This document shows, one piece after another, positions 14,825 to 25,232 of a DNA stretch of 64,000 bases. The DNA comes from an uncultured Elusimicrobia bacterium (GTDB taxonomy: Bacteria; Elusimicrobiota; Elusimicrobia; Elusimicrobiales; Elusimicrobiaceae). The stretch is taken from NCBI GenBank assembly GCA_945913025.1, contig CAMECJ010000002.1:124001-188000 (forward strand), given 5' to 3'. The number at the start of each line of letters is the position of its first letter. Position 1 is the stretch's first letter. The notes beneath the pieces were generated by a model. That model did not search any database, was not told where the DNA came from, and was given only the letters and a program-made list of their open reading frames with translations. A program made the translations under genes and the position numbers.

Positions 14825-16417
14825 ATGTTAGAAAAACTAAAACAAGACGTTACGTTGAAACTTGCCAACGCGGAATATTTTAAAGGCTCGGAAATCCCAG
14901 CCGTCGAATTTTCCGCCGCGCCCGCCCATACCGGTGCGGACCTGTCAATGACGTGGGCTTTGGCAGCCGCCAAAAAACTGCGCAAAAACCCGATGGAAAT
15001 CGCCAAAGAAGCGTGCAAAGCCTTGCGCGAGATGACCGTTGTGGCGGACGCGCAGGTTACCGCTCCCGGGTTTATTAACATCAAACTGGATGACAAATTT
15101 ATCATTACCACGGCGGCCGACCGCCGTTTAAAAGACCGCGAGTGCGACTGCGCCAAACATAACATTTTAATTGAATTTGTTTCCGCCAATCCCACCGGCC
15201 CCCTGCATGTGGCCAGCGGACGCGGCGCCAGCTTGGGCGACAGCTTGGTAAAAATTCACCGCGCGCTCGGTTACTCGTGCGACAGCGAATACTACGTCAA
15301 CGACGCCGGCAACCAAGCCGAACTGCTGGCCGTATCCGTCAAAGCCCGCAAAGAAGGCAAAGAACCGCCGGAAAACGGATACCACGGCACCTATTTAATT
15401 GATTTGGCCAAACGGATGCCCGCAGACCTGCCCGAAGAACAATACGGCCGCTGGGCAATGGAAGAACTGATTAAAACCCAGCAGCAGGACATGAAGGATT
15501 TCCACGTCGATTTTACGCGCTGGTTCCGCGAATCCGATTTGCACAAAGAAGACGCCCCCAAAAAAGCGCTTGAAGCGTTAAAAGCCCAAGGCTACACGTA
15601 CGAAAAAGAAAACGCCGTTTGGTTCGGCTCCACCAAAGACGCCGAAGCGCAGGACGACAAGGACCGCGTACTCGTGCGCAAAGACGGCCGCCCGACTTAC
15701 TTTATGGCCGATATCGCCTACCATAAAAATAAATACGACCGCGGCTATAACACGCTTATAGACATTCTGGGCGCGGATCACCACGGCTATGTACCACGTA
15801 TGAAAGCCGCCGTGCACGCGCTTGGTAAAGAAGAAAAATCCTTCGTGCCGATTATTCACCAGCTCGTCCATCTGACCGAAGGCGGCCAGCAGGTAAAAAT
15901 GTCCAAACGCGCGGGGCGCTTTATCACGCTTCGCGAGCTTATGGACGAAGTGGGAACGGACGTGTGCCGCTTTTTCTTCGCCAGCCGCACCCCTAACGCC
16001 CATATGATTTTTGATATGGACTTAGCCAAAAAACGCACGAACGAAAACCCCGTTTTCTACGTGCAATACGTACACGCGCGCATCCATTCCATTTTTAAAG
16101 CGGCCGCCGAAAAAGGCTTTACCGAATACAACAATGCCCCCACTATCCTTACGCCGCAGGAACGCACACTGATGCTTAAACTGATTTGGTTCAAACAAGT
16201 GCTGCGCAGCTGCGTGGCCGATTTAAGCCCCCACCATTTAACAACATACCTTATCGAACTGGCGGGTCTGTTTCACGCGTTCTACGACAACTGCCGCGTG
16301 CTGGACGAACAAAACCCGCAGCAGACAAAAGCCCGTTTGTTCATCTGCCAACGGGTAGCGGAACGCATTAAAAAAGGACTGGAATTTATCGGCGTAAGCG
16401 CGCCGGAAGAAATGTAG
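14825..16417 (+). CDS. argS: Arginine--tRNA ligase
   Basis: 530 residues, class I. After the N-terminal Arg-S domain it has SANPTGPLHVASGRGASLGD with the HIGH-like motif HVAS near residue 128. The ADIAYHKNKYDRGYNTLIDILGADHHGY block follows, then KMSKR near residue 358 (VKMSKRAGRFITLRELMDEVG). The C-terminal DALR anticodon-binding domain is complete. It starts 2 bases after rsfS and ends before a strong hairpin at 16439-16488. Confidence 0.95.
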   Translation: MLEKLKQDVTLKLANAEYFKGSEIPAVEFSAAPAHTGADLSMTWALAAAKKLRKNPMEIAKEACKALREMTVVADAQVTAPGFINIKLDDKFIITTAADRRLKDRECDCAKHNILIEFVSANPTGPLHVASGRGASLGDSLVKIHRALGYSCDSEYYVNDAGNQAELLAVSVKARKEGKEPPENGYHGTYLIDLAKRMPADLPEEQYGRWAMEELIKTQQQDMKDFHVDFTRWFRESDLHKEDAPKKALEALKAQGYTYEKENAVWFGSTKDAEAQDDKDRVLVRKDGRPTYFMADIAYHKNKYDRGYNTLIDILGADHHGYVPRMKAAVHALGKEEKSFVPIIHQLVHLTEGGQQVKMSKRAGRFITLRELMDEVGTDVCRFFFASRTPNAHMIFDMDLAKKRTNENPVFYVQYVHARIHSIFKAAAEKGFTEYNNAPTILTPQERTLMLKLIWFKQVLRSCVADLSPHHLTTYLIELAGLFHAFYDNCRVLDEQNPQQTKARLFICQRVAERIKKGLEFIGVSAPEEM

Positions 16418-16438
16418 GCCCAAAAACGTCTTTTATTT

Positions 16439-16488
16439 ACAGTAAGAAAAGTCTCTCTCCTTTTGGGAACGGAGATTTTTCTTACTGT
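16439..16488 (+). terminator. Terminator after argS
   Basis: ACAGTAAGAAAA pairs with TTTTCTTACTGT, with an inner CTCC/GGAG stem; T-rich on both strands. Confidence 0.65.
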
Positions 16489-16511
16489 GGTATTATATAA
16501 GGGGAAATTAT

Positions 16512-19500
16512 ATGAAAAAACACATCCGTTTTATCACGGCACTTTTACTTCTGCCGTTTACCTTGCCGGCGCAAGACTTTCCGCAGGCCGAGGAAGATTT
16601 TGCCAAAGGCGATTTTACCAAAGCACTTTCCCAGTATGAAAAAATTATCCAAACCGCTACGGGAAGCGACCTGTTGCAAGCCCAGCTGCGCAAAGCTGCC
16701 TGCCAATACGGTTTGGGCGAATACGTGAACGCTTATAAAACGATGTACGCATATCCCCTGCCGGAAAACGACCTTTGGAAAGCGCGCTTTCTGCTCTACC
16801 GCGCCCAAATGGCGCAGCGTGCGTCCAACCTGTACCGTCCGATTTTAAACGACGGCGAAATTTTAACCGAATCGGCCCAAAAAGATCCCGCCCAATGGAC
16901 GGAAAACCAATGGAACGCCCAAATCGACAAAGATTACAAAACCCTCTGGGCCTTGCGCGCCGCGCTGATTAACGCGCCGATAGAACACGAAAACTTGATT
17001 TTAAACGTAAAAGATACCGATACGCGCCGCATCCCCACCTTATTTGATTTTACAGTACAAAGTTGGCTGCAGTACTTGAAAACCCAAGACGTTCAGCCCA
17101 TCCCGTTTTCGAAAGAATCCTACGCCTATTTAGACGGTGCCGCCCTGTTAGATAAAAATAACCGCCGCGCGCAAAACGCGCTTCAGACGGCGGAAATTTT
17201 GGAAACGGCCTATCTCTTGGACGGAAAAAACCGCCAAAACGCCAAAATCTTCTGGAAAACGGATTACATTAAACTCCCCCTTAATAATGACGCTTTCGCT
17301 GTTAAAAATCAACAACAAGCGTTACAGAATGCCGTTACCCAACTGGATTTAGTAAGCGGAAAAACCGCCGTACAACAAAGCTGGTGGAGCAAACTAAAGG
17401 GCTATATAGCTCCCTCACCCGGCACCGCATACGCCCGCGGTTACGCCGCGCTGCAAACCGCCCGTCTGCAATTTAACCACAAACAAGCGCCCGAAGCGCT
17501 GCAAACGTGCGAATTTGCGTTGGCGAATCTGCCCGCCTCTTATTTTACGCAAGAATGCGCGGATTTAAAAGAAACCATTACCCGCGTTTCTTTAAACTTG
17601 CAAAACTTAAACGAACCAATCAACCGCCAAATCCCGTCTTTAAAAATAACGGGCCGCAACCTGCACAACGCTTACTTGCGGCTGTACAAAACCTCTTTGG
17701 ACGAACTGACCGGACTCTACCGCAAAACAAGCGGAAGGGGTACGCTCAATTCGTGGGACTATTTATCCCGCTTAAATGAAAAAACTCTCGCTGTATTTTT
17801 GGACTGCACCCCTTTGCATACACAAACCGTTTCCGTCCCTTACCAGGAAGTCTATAAAAAACAAACCGCCGTTTTTAGGCTGCCCGAACTGGAAACGGGT
17901 TTTTATGTGGCGGCCGTTTCTTACGACGAAAATTTTGACCCCAAAACCGCTCCCGTGGAAGCGATTGTATTAAATGCAACGGACTTGGCTTTCTTTACCA
18001 CCGTCGCCATTGAAGCAGACCCCGCCGATTATACCGCCGTTTTGGGTGCGAAAGACAAAAACTTGCGGCCCAATGTATTTCATCTCTATACCGTCAATTT
18101 AAAAACGGGCAAACCGGAGCCCGCCGCCCAGCTTGATATGTTTACCAACTGGCAGGGTGCGCGCCAAAAGGCACAAACGGATCAACACGGTTACGCCGCA
18201 TTCCAGCGTCCCGTTACCGTTACTGCAGCCAAACACCGCAACTCCCAGTATATTTTAAACACCCTCGCAACAAAAGACGGCTCCGCCGCTTATTCCGCAC
18301 GTACGCTGTATTTCAACTTTTATAATAACGAGCCCGTCAAACTTTTTGCCCAAACGGACCGGCCCGTCTACCGCCCCGCCCAGAAAGTGCGCTTGTCCGT
18401 CAACGCGTTCCAAACGCTGCCGCGCGGACTTAAAACGCTCGGCGGACGGAAGGTTACGTTTACCATTAAAGATCCAAACTATAAAACCGTCTTTACTGCA
18501 TCCTCCGTATTGGACGAACTGGGTACGGCACAAGCCGAAATGACACTACCCGAAAGCGATCTTTTGGGCCGGTATGAAGTAAATGTATCGCTTGTGGCCG
18601 ACGGACGCACATACCGTGCGCATCATTCGTTTACCACCGAAGAATATAAACGCCCCGATTACGAGCTGACGCTTTCCGCGCCGGAAAAAGCGTTGGAATA
18701 CGGCAAGACCGCCGTCGTAACGGGTACGGCCAAGTATTATTTTGGTTCGCCTCTGCAAAACGCGCAAGTCAAATACACCGTCCAACGGCAAGACTATCTT
18801 CCTCCCTTCTATTGGTGGCTGCGCATCTTCCGCCGCCCAAGCGAAACGATAGCACAAGGTGAAACGAAAACGGATGAAAAAGGCAACTTTAAAGTGGAAT
18901 TTACCCCCACAGCCGCAGAAAAAAACGAAGAATTTGCCGAATACATAGTCAAAGCCGAAGCGTTTGACGAAAGCGGACGCGCCATTAACGCCGCCCGCTC
19001 CTATAAAGTAAGCGCCAAGCCGCATTTGTTCCAAGTGGAATTTACGCAAGGTTTTTATGACGCAGGAACCGCCGGAACGCTCGCCAAAATCAATTTAACG
19101 GATGCGGACGGGCACAGCGTGTCGGGTAAAATCACGGCGGAAGCCGTACGCCTTAAAAACGAATTTCCTCCCGCAACAGAACCCGATCAAGACGGCGAAA
19201 GCGACGTTATAGATGAAGTATACTATTACAACACGCCCGACACGTTAAGCTTGGATGATTACTATAGAAACGCAAAAGCCGGACAAACCGTATTTAAACA
19301 GGAACTCAACTTTAAAACGGCAGGAGAGCAAATGCTCAGCCTTCCCGCACTGCCGGAAGGAGTATACCGTTTAAAACTCTCGTCAGCCAAAGCCGCGCCG
19401 CAAGAAATGGTGTTTGTAGTCGTCAGCGAAAATTCCGCGCTTAACTTGCCGGAAGTAACACTTGTCCAACACCCGCAATATTTCCCCGGCGAAACGATGC

Positions 19501-22500
19501 GCGTTCTCATCGGTGCGGGCAAACTCCCCGGTTCCAAACGCGTGGAAATCTATCAAAACGGCGGCAAATTTTTGTATAAGAAAGATTTGCTTGGCGGCGG
19601 CGTAAGCGTGTATTCGCTACCCGTAACAGACCAGCTGCGCGGCGGCGTGTCGCTGGTATGGTTCGGCGCGGGCAATTACCAAATTTTCCGCGGGGAAACT
19701 TCGGCGAATGTTCCATTTGACGACAAAGAACTCGCCGTCACGTTTATACCGCCGGAAACGGTCCGCCCGGGGCAAACCGTCAGTTGGAAGTTGTCGGCTA
19801 AAAATGCTTTTGGGGCCCCTGTAAACGGACACGCCAATATTACGGTGTACGATAAATCACTTGATTATTACATTAAAAATACTCCGTCCGTAGCGTTTAA
19901 CATCTTGTACCCCCAAAGACAGGGACCGGCGGATTTTACCTACAGCAATGTATTTGCCGGCAGCATTTCCTGCAACCGTATGCCTGTGGAAAGCAAAAAA
20001 CGCTTAAACGAAATCCTTCTGCCTGCGCTAAACCTTCAAATGAGCCGCCAGCATTTCTTCTTAGGAGTGCATAAAAGTATGAATATGGCACGCAGCGCCG
20101 CGCCGATGACGGCATCGGCCGGTTCCGCCAAACAAGAAGCGGCCCTTGCAGCAGAAGAAACCTCTTTTGATACGGCGGATTTCGCGCTTAACGATTCCTA
20201 TCACGATACGGAAGCTGATTTTGGTACGGCGCAAACGACCGAATCTGACAACGGCGCACCGCAAACGGTTGAACCGCGCACGGATTTTTCCGAAACGGCC
20301 TACTTTAATTCCCAACTGCCCGTAACGGGCGGACAGGCAACGGTAAAATTTACGATGCCGCAAAGCCTGACCGCGTGGAACATCTTCGGATTCGTACTGA
20401 CCAAAACCGCCGGTTTCGGCGCGTTTACGGCGCAAACCCTCACCCAGAAAGACTTTATGGTCCGCCTGCAGACGCCGCGTTTCTACCGCGAAGGCGACAC
20501 CGGCGTCATCCAAGCGGCCGTTACCAACTTAACGAAAAAGAAACTGGCCGTACAAGTAACGCTTTCCGTGCAGCAAGACGGCAAAAACGCGCTGGCAGCT
20601 TTCGGGCTGACCAATACGCCGAAAACCGTTTCCGTGGCGGCGGAGTCCACCCAGTTCGTCACGTGGGAAATTGCCGCGCCTTCCGCACCTGCGCTCTATA
20701 CGCTGACGGCTGCCGCCCGCGCCGGAAAATCGGCCGATGCGGAGCAAAAAACGCTCCCCGTTCTGGCGGGCAAAACCCGTCGGCTGGCCACCGTCAACAA
20801 AGCGCTCAAAAACGGCAAAAACACGCTGACGCTCGACGAATTGGACAACGTCGACCCCAAGGACGTGGAAACGATCGCGCTGACGGTAAACCCGAGCCTC
20901 GCGCTTTCAGTGCTTAGCTCAATGCCCAACCTGCTTACGTCCCCGTACAAAGACTTGGTTTCCACCTTAAACCGCTACGTGCCGCTGGCGGTAGTCAACA
21001 AGTTCTATACCACGTACCCGCAGCTGAAAGAAGCCGTCAAAAAACTCCCCAAACGCAACGGACGCACCGCCGCTTGGGATGAAAAGGACCCCTTGAGACT
21101 GACGCTTCTTGAACAAACGCCGTGGCTGCGCCAAGCCCAAGGACGCAAAGAACACGCAGACAATATCATTGATTTGTTCAACGCGCAACTCGTTTCGTCC
21201 ACGCTTGCCAAAGAAATGAAACAAATCGCCAAATTTCAAAATGCAAACGGCGCGTTTACGTGGTTTGCGGGCGGACCGGACGATGATTATTTGACGCTCT
21301 ATGCGCTCTCGCAATTTGCGCAGGCACTCGCTTACGACGCCCAAATTCCGCAGACGGAAGCCACAAAAGCGTTTGCGTATATCGTCCCCCGAATCGAAAA
21401 ACGATTGCAGGAAGATAAAGAAGGCGCCGTCGGTGCGGTTTCCTACGCGTTGTATGCGGCGTATACGCTGTCCGCCTTTCCGCCGCATTGGGCGCAAACG
21501 GCCGAAGCCAAGCCGTATATCAAACGCTGGACCGACTATGCGGACAAACAATCCCGCTTTATGACGCCCTTAGGCCAAATTTACGCCGCCGCCGTCTACC
21601 ACCGTTTGGGAGACGACGTTAAAGCCGCGCGGTATTTAGAAACGGTACTCTCCCGTATGAAACAGGATGATTTGTCCGGAGCGTACTTTGCGCCCGAACC
21701 GCAAAGCTGGATTTGGTACAACGACACGCTGTCCACCCAAACCGTTACGCTGCAAACCCTGCTCGAAATGAAACCTGATTCGGACAAAATCGACCCAATG
21801 ACACAATGGCTGTTATTCAACCGCCAAGTAAACGACTGGACCGACACCAAAGCCGCCGGGCAGGCCGTATTTACGCTGTTAAACGTAATGAAAGCCAAAG
21901 GGGCGTTATCGCTCCCCTCGTCCTACAACATTAATTGGGCGGGTGAGCAAAAAGCGTTGACCTTTGAACCGTTTGACTGGACCAAAGACCTTCAATTTAC
22001 GCGTACGGGAAGCGAAATTACCCCCGCCGCGTTTACGGCTACGGTCGCCAAACAAGGCAAGATGACCGATTTTGCTTCTTTAAGCGCAGTCTATCAATCT
22101 TCGGACGCCAAGGCCTCGCCCAAAGGGATTCTTAACGTATCGCGCGAATACTTCCTGCGTAAACAACAAGGAGACGAAATTCAACTGCGCCCGATTAAGG
22201 ATTTGTCGGAAGTGACCGTCGGAGATGAAATAGACGTGCGCTTGACGCTGACCACCAACAGCGCGTTTGAATACGTCCACCTGCAAGATCCCAAACCCGC
22301 CGGATTTGAAAGCGAAGAGCTGCTTAGCGGCTGGGAATGGGGCAACGTACGCTTCTACCGCGAAAACCGCGACGCAGCCACCCATTTTTTCATTAATTGG
22401 CTCCCGAACGGTACGGTAACGATGCACTATATCCTGCGCCCGACGGTATCCGGAAAGTTCCACGCGCTTCCCGCTCAGGTGCAATCGATGTACGCGCCCG

Positions 22501-22547
22501 AGTTCGGCGCACACTCCGCAAGCGAAACGCTGAGTGTAACCAAATAG
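16512..22547 (+). CDS. Alpha-2-macroglobulin-like envelope protein, thioester lacking
   Basis: 2011 residues with a signal peptide (KKHIRFITALLLLPFTLPAQ). The N-terminal region (about 20-370) is helical and TPR-like. MG-type beta domains begin around 615 (DRPVYRPAQKVRLSV is the classic MG2 entry). The A2M-family motif SLTAWNIFGFVLTKTAGFGAF is near 1285, followed by an alpha-helical toroid (ANGAFTWFAGGPDDDYLTLYALSQF). The GCxEQ thioester expected near 1470 is absent; that place reads SPYKDLVSTLNRYVPL. A protease-trapping periplasmic or surface role is likely, but by a thioester-independent mechanism. GAGG-type ribosome site and its own terminator. Confidence 0.87.
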   Translation: MKKHIRFITALLLLPFTLPAQDFPQAEEDFAKGDFTKALSQYEKIIQTATGSDLLQAQLRKAACQYGLGEYVNAYKTMYAYPLPENDLWKARFLLYRAQMAQRASNLYRPILNDGEILTESAQKDPAQWTENQWNAQIDKDYKTLWALRAALINAPIEHENLILNVKDTDTRRIPTLFDFTVQSWLQYLKTQDVQPIPFSKESYAYLDGAALLDKNNRRAQNALQTAEILETAYLLDGKNRQNAKIFWKTDYIKLPLNNDAFAVKNQQQALQNAVTQLDLVSGKTAVQQSWWSKLKGYIAPSPGTAYARGYAALQTARLQFNHKQAPEALQTCEFALANLPASYFTQECADLKETITRVSLNLQNLNEPINRQIPSLKITGRNLHNAYLRLYKTSLDELTGLYRKTSGRGTLNSWDYLSRLNEKTLAVFLDCTPLHTQTVSVPYQEVYKKQTAVFRLPELETGFYVAAVSYDENFDPKTAPVEAIVLNATDLAFFTTVAIEADPADYTAVLGAKDKNLRPNVFHLYTVNLKTGKPEPAAQLDMFTNWQGARQKAQTDQHGYAAFQRPVTVTAAKHRNSQYILNTLATKDGSAAYSARTLYFNFYNNEPVKLFAQTDRPVYRPAQKVRLSVNAFQTLPRGLKTLGGRKVTFTIKDPNYKTVFTASSVLDELGTAQAEMTLPESDLLGRYEVNVSLVADGRTYRAHHSFTTEEYKRPDYELTLSAPEKALEYGKTAVVTGTAKYYFGSPLQNAQVKYTVQRQDYLPPFYWWLRIFRRPSETIAQGETKTDEKGNFKVEFTPTAAEKNEEFAEYIVKAEAFDESGRAINAARSYKVSAKPHLFQVEFTQGFYDAGTAGTLAKINLTDADGHSVSGKITAEAVRLKNEFPPATEPDQDGESDVIDEVYYYNTPDTLSLDDYYRNAKAGQTVFKQELNFKTAGEQMLSLPALPEGVYRLKLSSAKAAPQEMVFVVVSENSALNLPEVTLVQHPQYFPGETMRVLIGAGKLPGSKRVEIYQNGGKFLYKKDLLGGGVSVYSLPVTDQLRGGVSLVWFGAGNYQIFRGETSANVPFDDKELAVTFIPPETVRPGQTVSWKLSAKNAFGAPVNGHANITVYDKSLDYYIKNTPSVAFNILYPQRQGPADFTYSNVFAGSISCNRMPVESKKRLNEILLPALNLQMSRQHFFLGVHKSMNMARSAAPMTASAGSAKQEAALAAEETSFDTADFALNDSYHDTEADFGTAQTTESDNGAPQTVEPRTDFSETAYFNSQLPVTGGQATVKFTMPQSLTAWNIFGFVLTKTAGFGAFTAQTLTQKDFMVRLQTPRFYREGDTGVIQAAVTNLTKKKLAVQVTLSVQQDGKNALAAFGLTNTPKTVSVAAESTQFVTWEIAAPSAPALYTLTAAARAGKSADAEQKTLPVLAGKTRRLATVNKALKNGKNTLTLDELDNVDPKDVETIALTVNPSLALSVLSSMPNLLTSPYKDLVSTLNRYVPLAVVNKFYTTYPQLKEAVKKLPKRNGRTAAWDEKDPLRLTLLEQTPWLRQAQGRKEHADNIIDLFNAQLVSSTLAKEMKQIAKFQNANGAFTWFAGGPDDDYLTLYALSQFAQALAYDAQIPQTEATKAFAYIVPRIEKRLQEDKEGAVGAVSYALYAAYTLSAFPPHWAQTAEAKPYIKRWTDYADKQSRFMTPLGQIYAAAVYHRLGDDVKAARYLETVLSRMKQDDLSGAYFAPEPQSWIWYNDTLSTQTVTLQTLLEMKPDSDKIDPMTQWLLFNRQVNDWTDTKAAGQAVFTLLNVMKAKGALSLPSSYNINWAGEQKALTFEPFDWTKDLQFTRTGSEITPAAFTATVAKQGKMTDFASLSAVYQSSDAKASPKGILNVSREYFLRKQQGDEIQLRPIKDLSEVTVGDEIDVRLTLTTNSAFEYVHLQDPKPAGFESEELLSGWEWGNVRFYRENRDAATHFFINWLPNGTVTMHYILRPTVSGKFHALPAQVQSMYAPEFGAHSASETLSVTK

Positions 22548-22558
22548 GTTTTTAAACG

Positions 22559-22592
22559 AAAACGGTCTCCCTTTTGCGGGAGGCCGTTTTTG
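22559..22592 (+). terminator. Terminator after the macroglobulin gene
   Basis: AAAACGGTCTCCC/GGGAGGCCGTTTT stem with a six-base loop and a following T run. Confidence 0.8.
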
Positions 22593-22704
22593 TATCAAAT
22601 ACGCAGCACAGACACACAATATTTATCATTATTTTTCGTCTAAATTGCCTTGAAAAAAAACCTTTCGTATATTATAATAAAGTATACATTTTAAAGGAGT
22701 GTTT

Positions 22705-25209
22705 ATGTCCGATGCATTATCCGTTTTAAGCCCCATAGATGGGACTACCGTTCCCCTGGAACAAACGCCTGATCCCGTTTTTTCCGAACTTATGCTGGGA
22801 GACGGCCTAGCCATAGACCCTTCTTCCAACGCCGTACTCGCCCCCTTTGATGCCACCGTTTTAAACGTCAATAAAAACAATCACGCCGTAGTTTTATCCT
22901 ATAAAGGAATTGAACTTTTAGTACACGTAGGATTGGAAACCGTCGCCCTGAAAGGCGAAGGTTTTAAATCCTTTGTAAAAGCAAAAGACCAAGTAAAAGC
23001 CGGACAAAAATTGCTGGAGTTTAATTTACCGCTTCTGCGCCAAAAAGCGGCCAGCCCGCTAGTTTTAGTGGTCGTTACTTCTCCGGAAGGAACACCCGCC
23101 GCAGGAAAAGCCTCCGGTCAAATAAAAACGGGCCAAACGCTTTTTTCCGTGCCTTTGCCCGAAGAAAAACAAGAGCAGACACTCCCTGCCGGTGCGTTTG
23201 TGGAATCGGCTCCGCTTACGCTGATTAACGTACACGGCTTACACGCGCGGCCGGCGGCGGTACTGGCTAAACTGGCGGGAAAATATCCGCATTTAATCCA
23301 AGTCGTCCACAAAAATAAAACCGCCGACGCAAAAAGTATTGTTGCATTAATGGGGTTGGCACTTTCGTACAATGACAGCGTTACCCTGCGCGTATCCGGC
23401 CCGAAAGACCAAGCCCTTCAAACGCTTGCCCTGTTGGAAGAAGCGTTTAAAAACGGATTCGGCGAAAAACCGTCCGGCGGGTTTACGCTTTCCTCCTCCG
23501 AAACAAAGACGCAAGCGGATTTTTCTACCCCCGTTACCCTGCGCGGTCTGTGCGCGTGCGGCGGCCTCTCCCGCGGAAAAGCATTTCCACTGACGGTAAA
23601 AAACCTGTCGTTTGAAGAAAACGCCCAAAACCCGCAAGCAGAAAGCGAGCTTTTGGAACAGACGCTTCTTACGCTGGCGCAAAAACTGGAAAGCCAAATT
23701 GCCGCCGAAACCAACTCCGAATCGCGCGACATTTTAAACGCGCATCTGCTTTTGGTAAAGGATCCGCTGTTGGCCGATGCCGCGCGCAAAACCATCTGGC
23801 AAGGCAAAACCGCCGCGTTTGCGTTTAACTCCGCTATCCGCCGCAGCGTGGATATTCTCAAGAAAACAAACAACCGCTTTTTAATGGAACGCATTGCGGA
23901 CTTAAAAGACATCCGCCGCGAGGTGCTTACGCTGTTAACGGGCGCGGCAAGACATACGCCCCAAGTTCCGCAAGGCGGCGTAGTAGTGGCGCAAGACCTG
24001 CTTCCGTCCGACGTAGCCTGCCTGCCGGAACATACAGCCGGCGTCCTGCTGGCAGCCGGTTCCCCCACCGCACACGCCGGAATTTTACTGCGAAACCGCG
24101 GGATTCCCGCACTGGTACGCGCAGGAGACACTGTCTTGCAGATTCCTCCGCAAACCGATATTTTGATTGACGCCGACGCAGCCAAAGCTATTGCCGCGCC
24201 GGACGAAACCCAAATCCGCGAATTTACGGACCGTTTAAACCGCTTTGGCGAAGAAACCCAAGCCGCCGACGCTGCCGCCTGCGAACCGGCCTGCACGCAA
24301 GACGGCGTGCGCATTTTAGTGGAAGGGAACGTCTCCGGTCCGGCCGAAACGGGGCGCGCCGCCAAAAGCGGAGCGGACGGAATGGGCCTCGTACGCACTG
24401 AATTTTTATTCCAAGGCCGCGCCTTTATGCCCACGGAAGACGAACAGCACTCCGTCTACCAGGCAGTGCTTGACGCGGCGGGCGGAAAAACCGTTACTTT
24501 CCGCACGTTAGATGCCGGCGGAGATAAACCGCTGCCGTTCGTGGACATCGCGCCGGAAGAAAACCCGATCGTCGGCATACGCGGCGTACGCGCATTTTCC
24601 AAAAACCAAGCGTTCTTCCGTACGCAGCTGCGTGCGCTTCTCTCCGTACGTCCGCTTAAAAATATCCGCATTATGCTGCCGATGATTACCTTTGCCGAAG
24701 AAGTGGATTTCTTCAAAACTCTGATTGCCGAAGAATCCGCCGCACTGGGTATTAGCGAATCCGTGCAAACGGGCATTATGGTGGAAGTTCCTTCCGCCGC
24801 CTTGACGGCGGAACGGCTCGCGCAAAAAGCGGATTTCTTTTCGCTTGGCACCAACGATTTAACGCAATACACGCTGGCGATTGACCGCGGACACAAAGAA
24901 CTCAGCGCCAAGGCCGACCACCTGCACCCCGCCGTATTAAAATTGATTGATATGACGTGCCAAGGTGCGCAAAAACACCACAAGCCCGTGGCCGTATGCG
25001 GCGCAATGGCGGGCGACGCGGCTGCCGTGCCGCTTTTAATCGGGCTGGGCGTAACGGAGCTTGCTGTCGGAGCGGGCGCGGTGGCGCGGACCAAAGAACT
25101 GGTGCGCCGCCTGGACAAAACCCAATGCCAAGAAACCGCCAAACACGCATTAACCTTGGCCGACGCACAGGAAGTACGCGCAATCGTCCGCGCAAAATTT
25201 GGCGTATAA
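22705..25209 (+). CDS. nagF: PTS phosphotransfer protein EIIA-HPr-EI
   Basis: 834 residues from the ATG at 22705 (AAGGAG site 5 bases before; a GTG two codons earlier is possible). Three domains in order: a glucose/GlcNAc-type EIIA (phospho-His74 in LLVHVGLETVAL), HPr (His180 in VHGLHARPAA), and enzyme I with His457 in GSPTAHAGIL and the PEP-binding GTNDLTQYTLAIDR motif. It carries phosphate from PEP to the membrane permease. The arrangement equals NagF of Pseudomonas. It is the first gene of the GlcNAc operon with the EIICB permease, nagB and nagA. Confidence 0.93.
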   Translation: MSDALSVLSPIDGTTVPLEQTPDPVFSELMLGDGLAIDPSSNAVLAPFDATVLNVNKNNHAVVLSYKGIELLVHVGLETVALKGEGFKSFVKAKDQVKAGQKLLEFNLPLLRQKAASPLVLVVVTSPEGTPAAGKASGQIKTGQTLFSVPLPEEKQEQTLPAGAFVESAPLTLINVHGLHARPAAVLAKLAGKYPHLIQVVHKNKTADAKSIVALMGLALSYNDSVTLRVSGPKDQALQTLALLEEAFKNGFGEKPSGGFTLSSSETKTQADFSTPVTLRGLCACGGLSRGKAFPLTVKNLSFEENAQNPQAESELLEQTLLTLAQKLESQIAAETNSESRDILNAHLLLVKDPLLADAARKTIWQGKTAAFAFNSAIRRSVDILKKTNNRFLMERIADLKDIRREVLTLLTGAARHTPQVPQGGVVVAQDLLPSDVACLPEHTAGVLLAAGSPTAHAGILLRNRGIPALVRAGDTVLQIPPQTDILIDADAAKAIAAPDETQIREFTDRLNRFGEETQAADAAACEPACTQDGVRILVEGNVSGPAETGRAAKSGADGMGLVRTEFLFQGRAFMPTEDEQHSVYQAVLDAAGGKTVTFRTLDAGGDKPLPFVDIAPEENPIVGIRGVRAFSKNQAFFRTQLRALLSVRPLKNIRIMLPMITFAEEVDFFKTLIAEESAALGISESVQTGIMVEVPSAALTAERLAQKADFFSLGTNDLTQYTLAIDRGHKELSAKADHLHPAVLKLIDMTCQGAQKHHKPVAVCGAMAGDAAAVPLLIGLGVTELAVGAGAVARTKELVRRLDKTQCQETAKHALTLADAQEVRAIVRAKFGV

Positions 25210-25232
25210 CCCACAAACACCGGAGGACTTTT

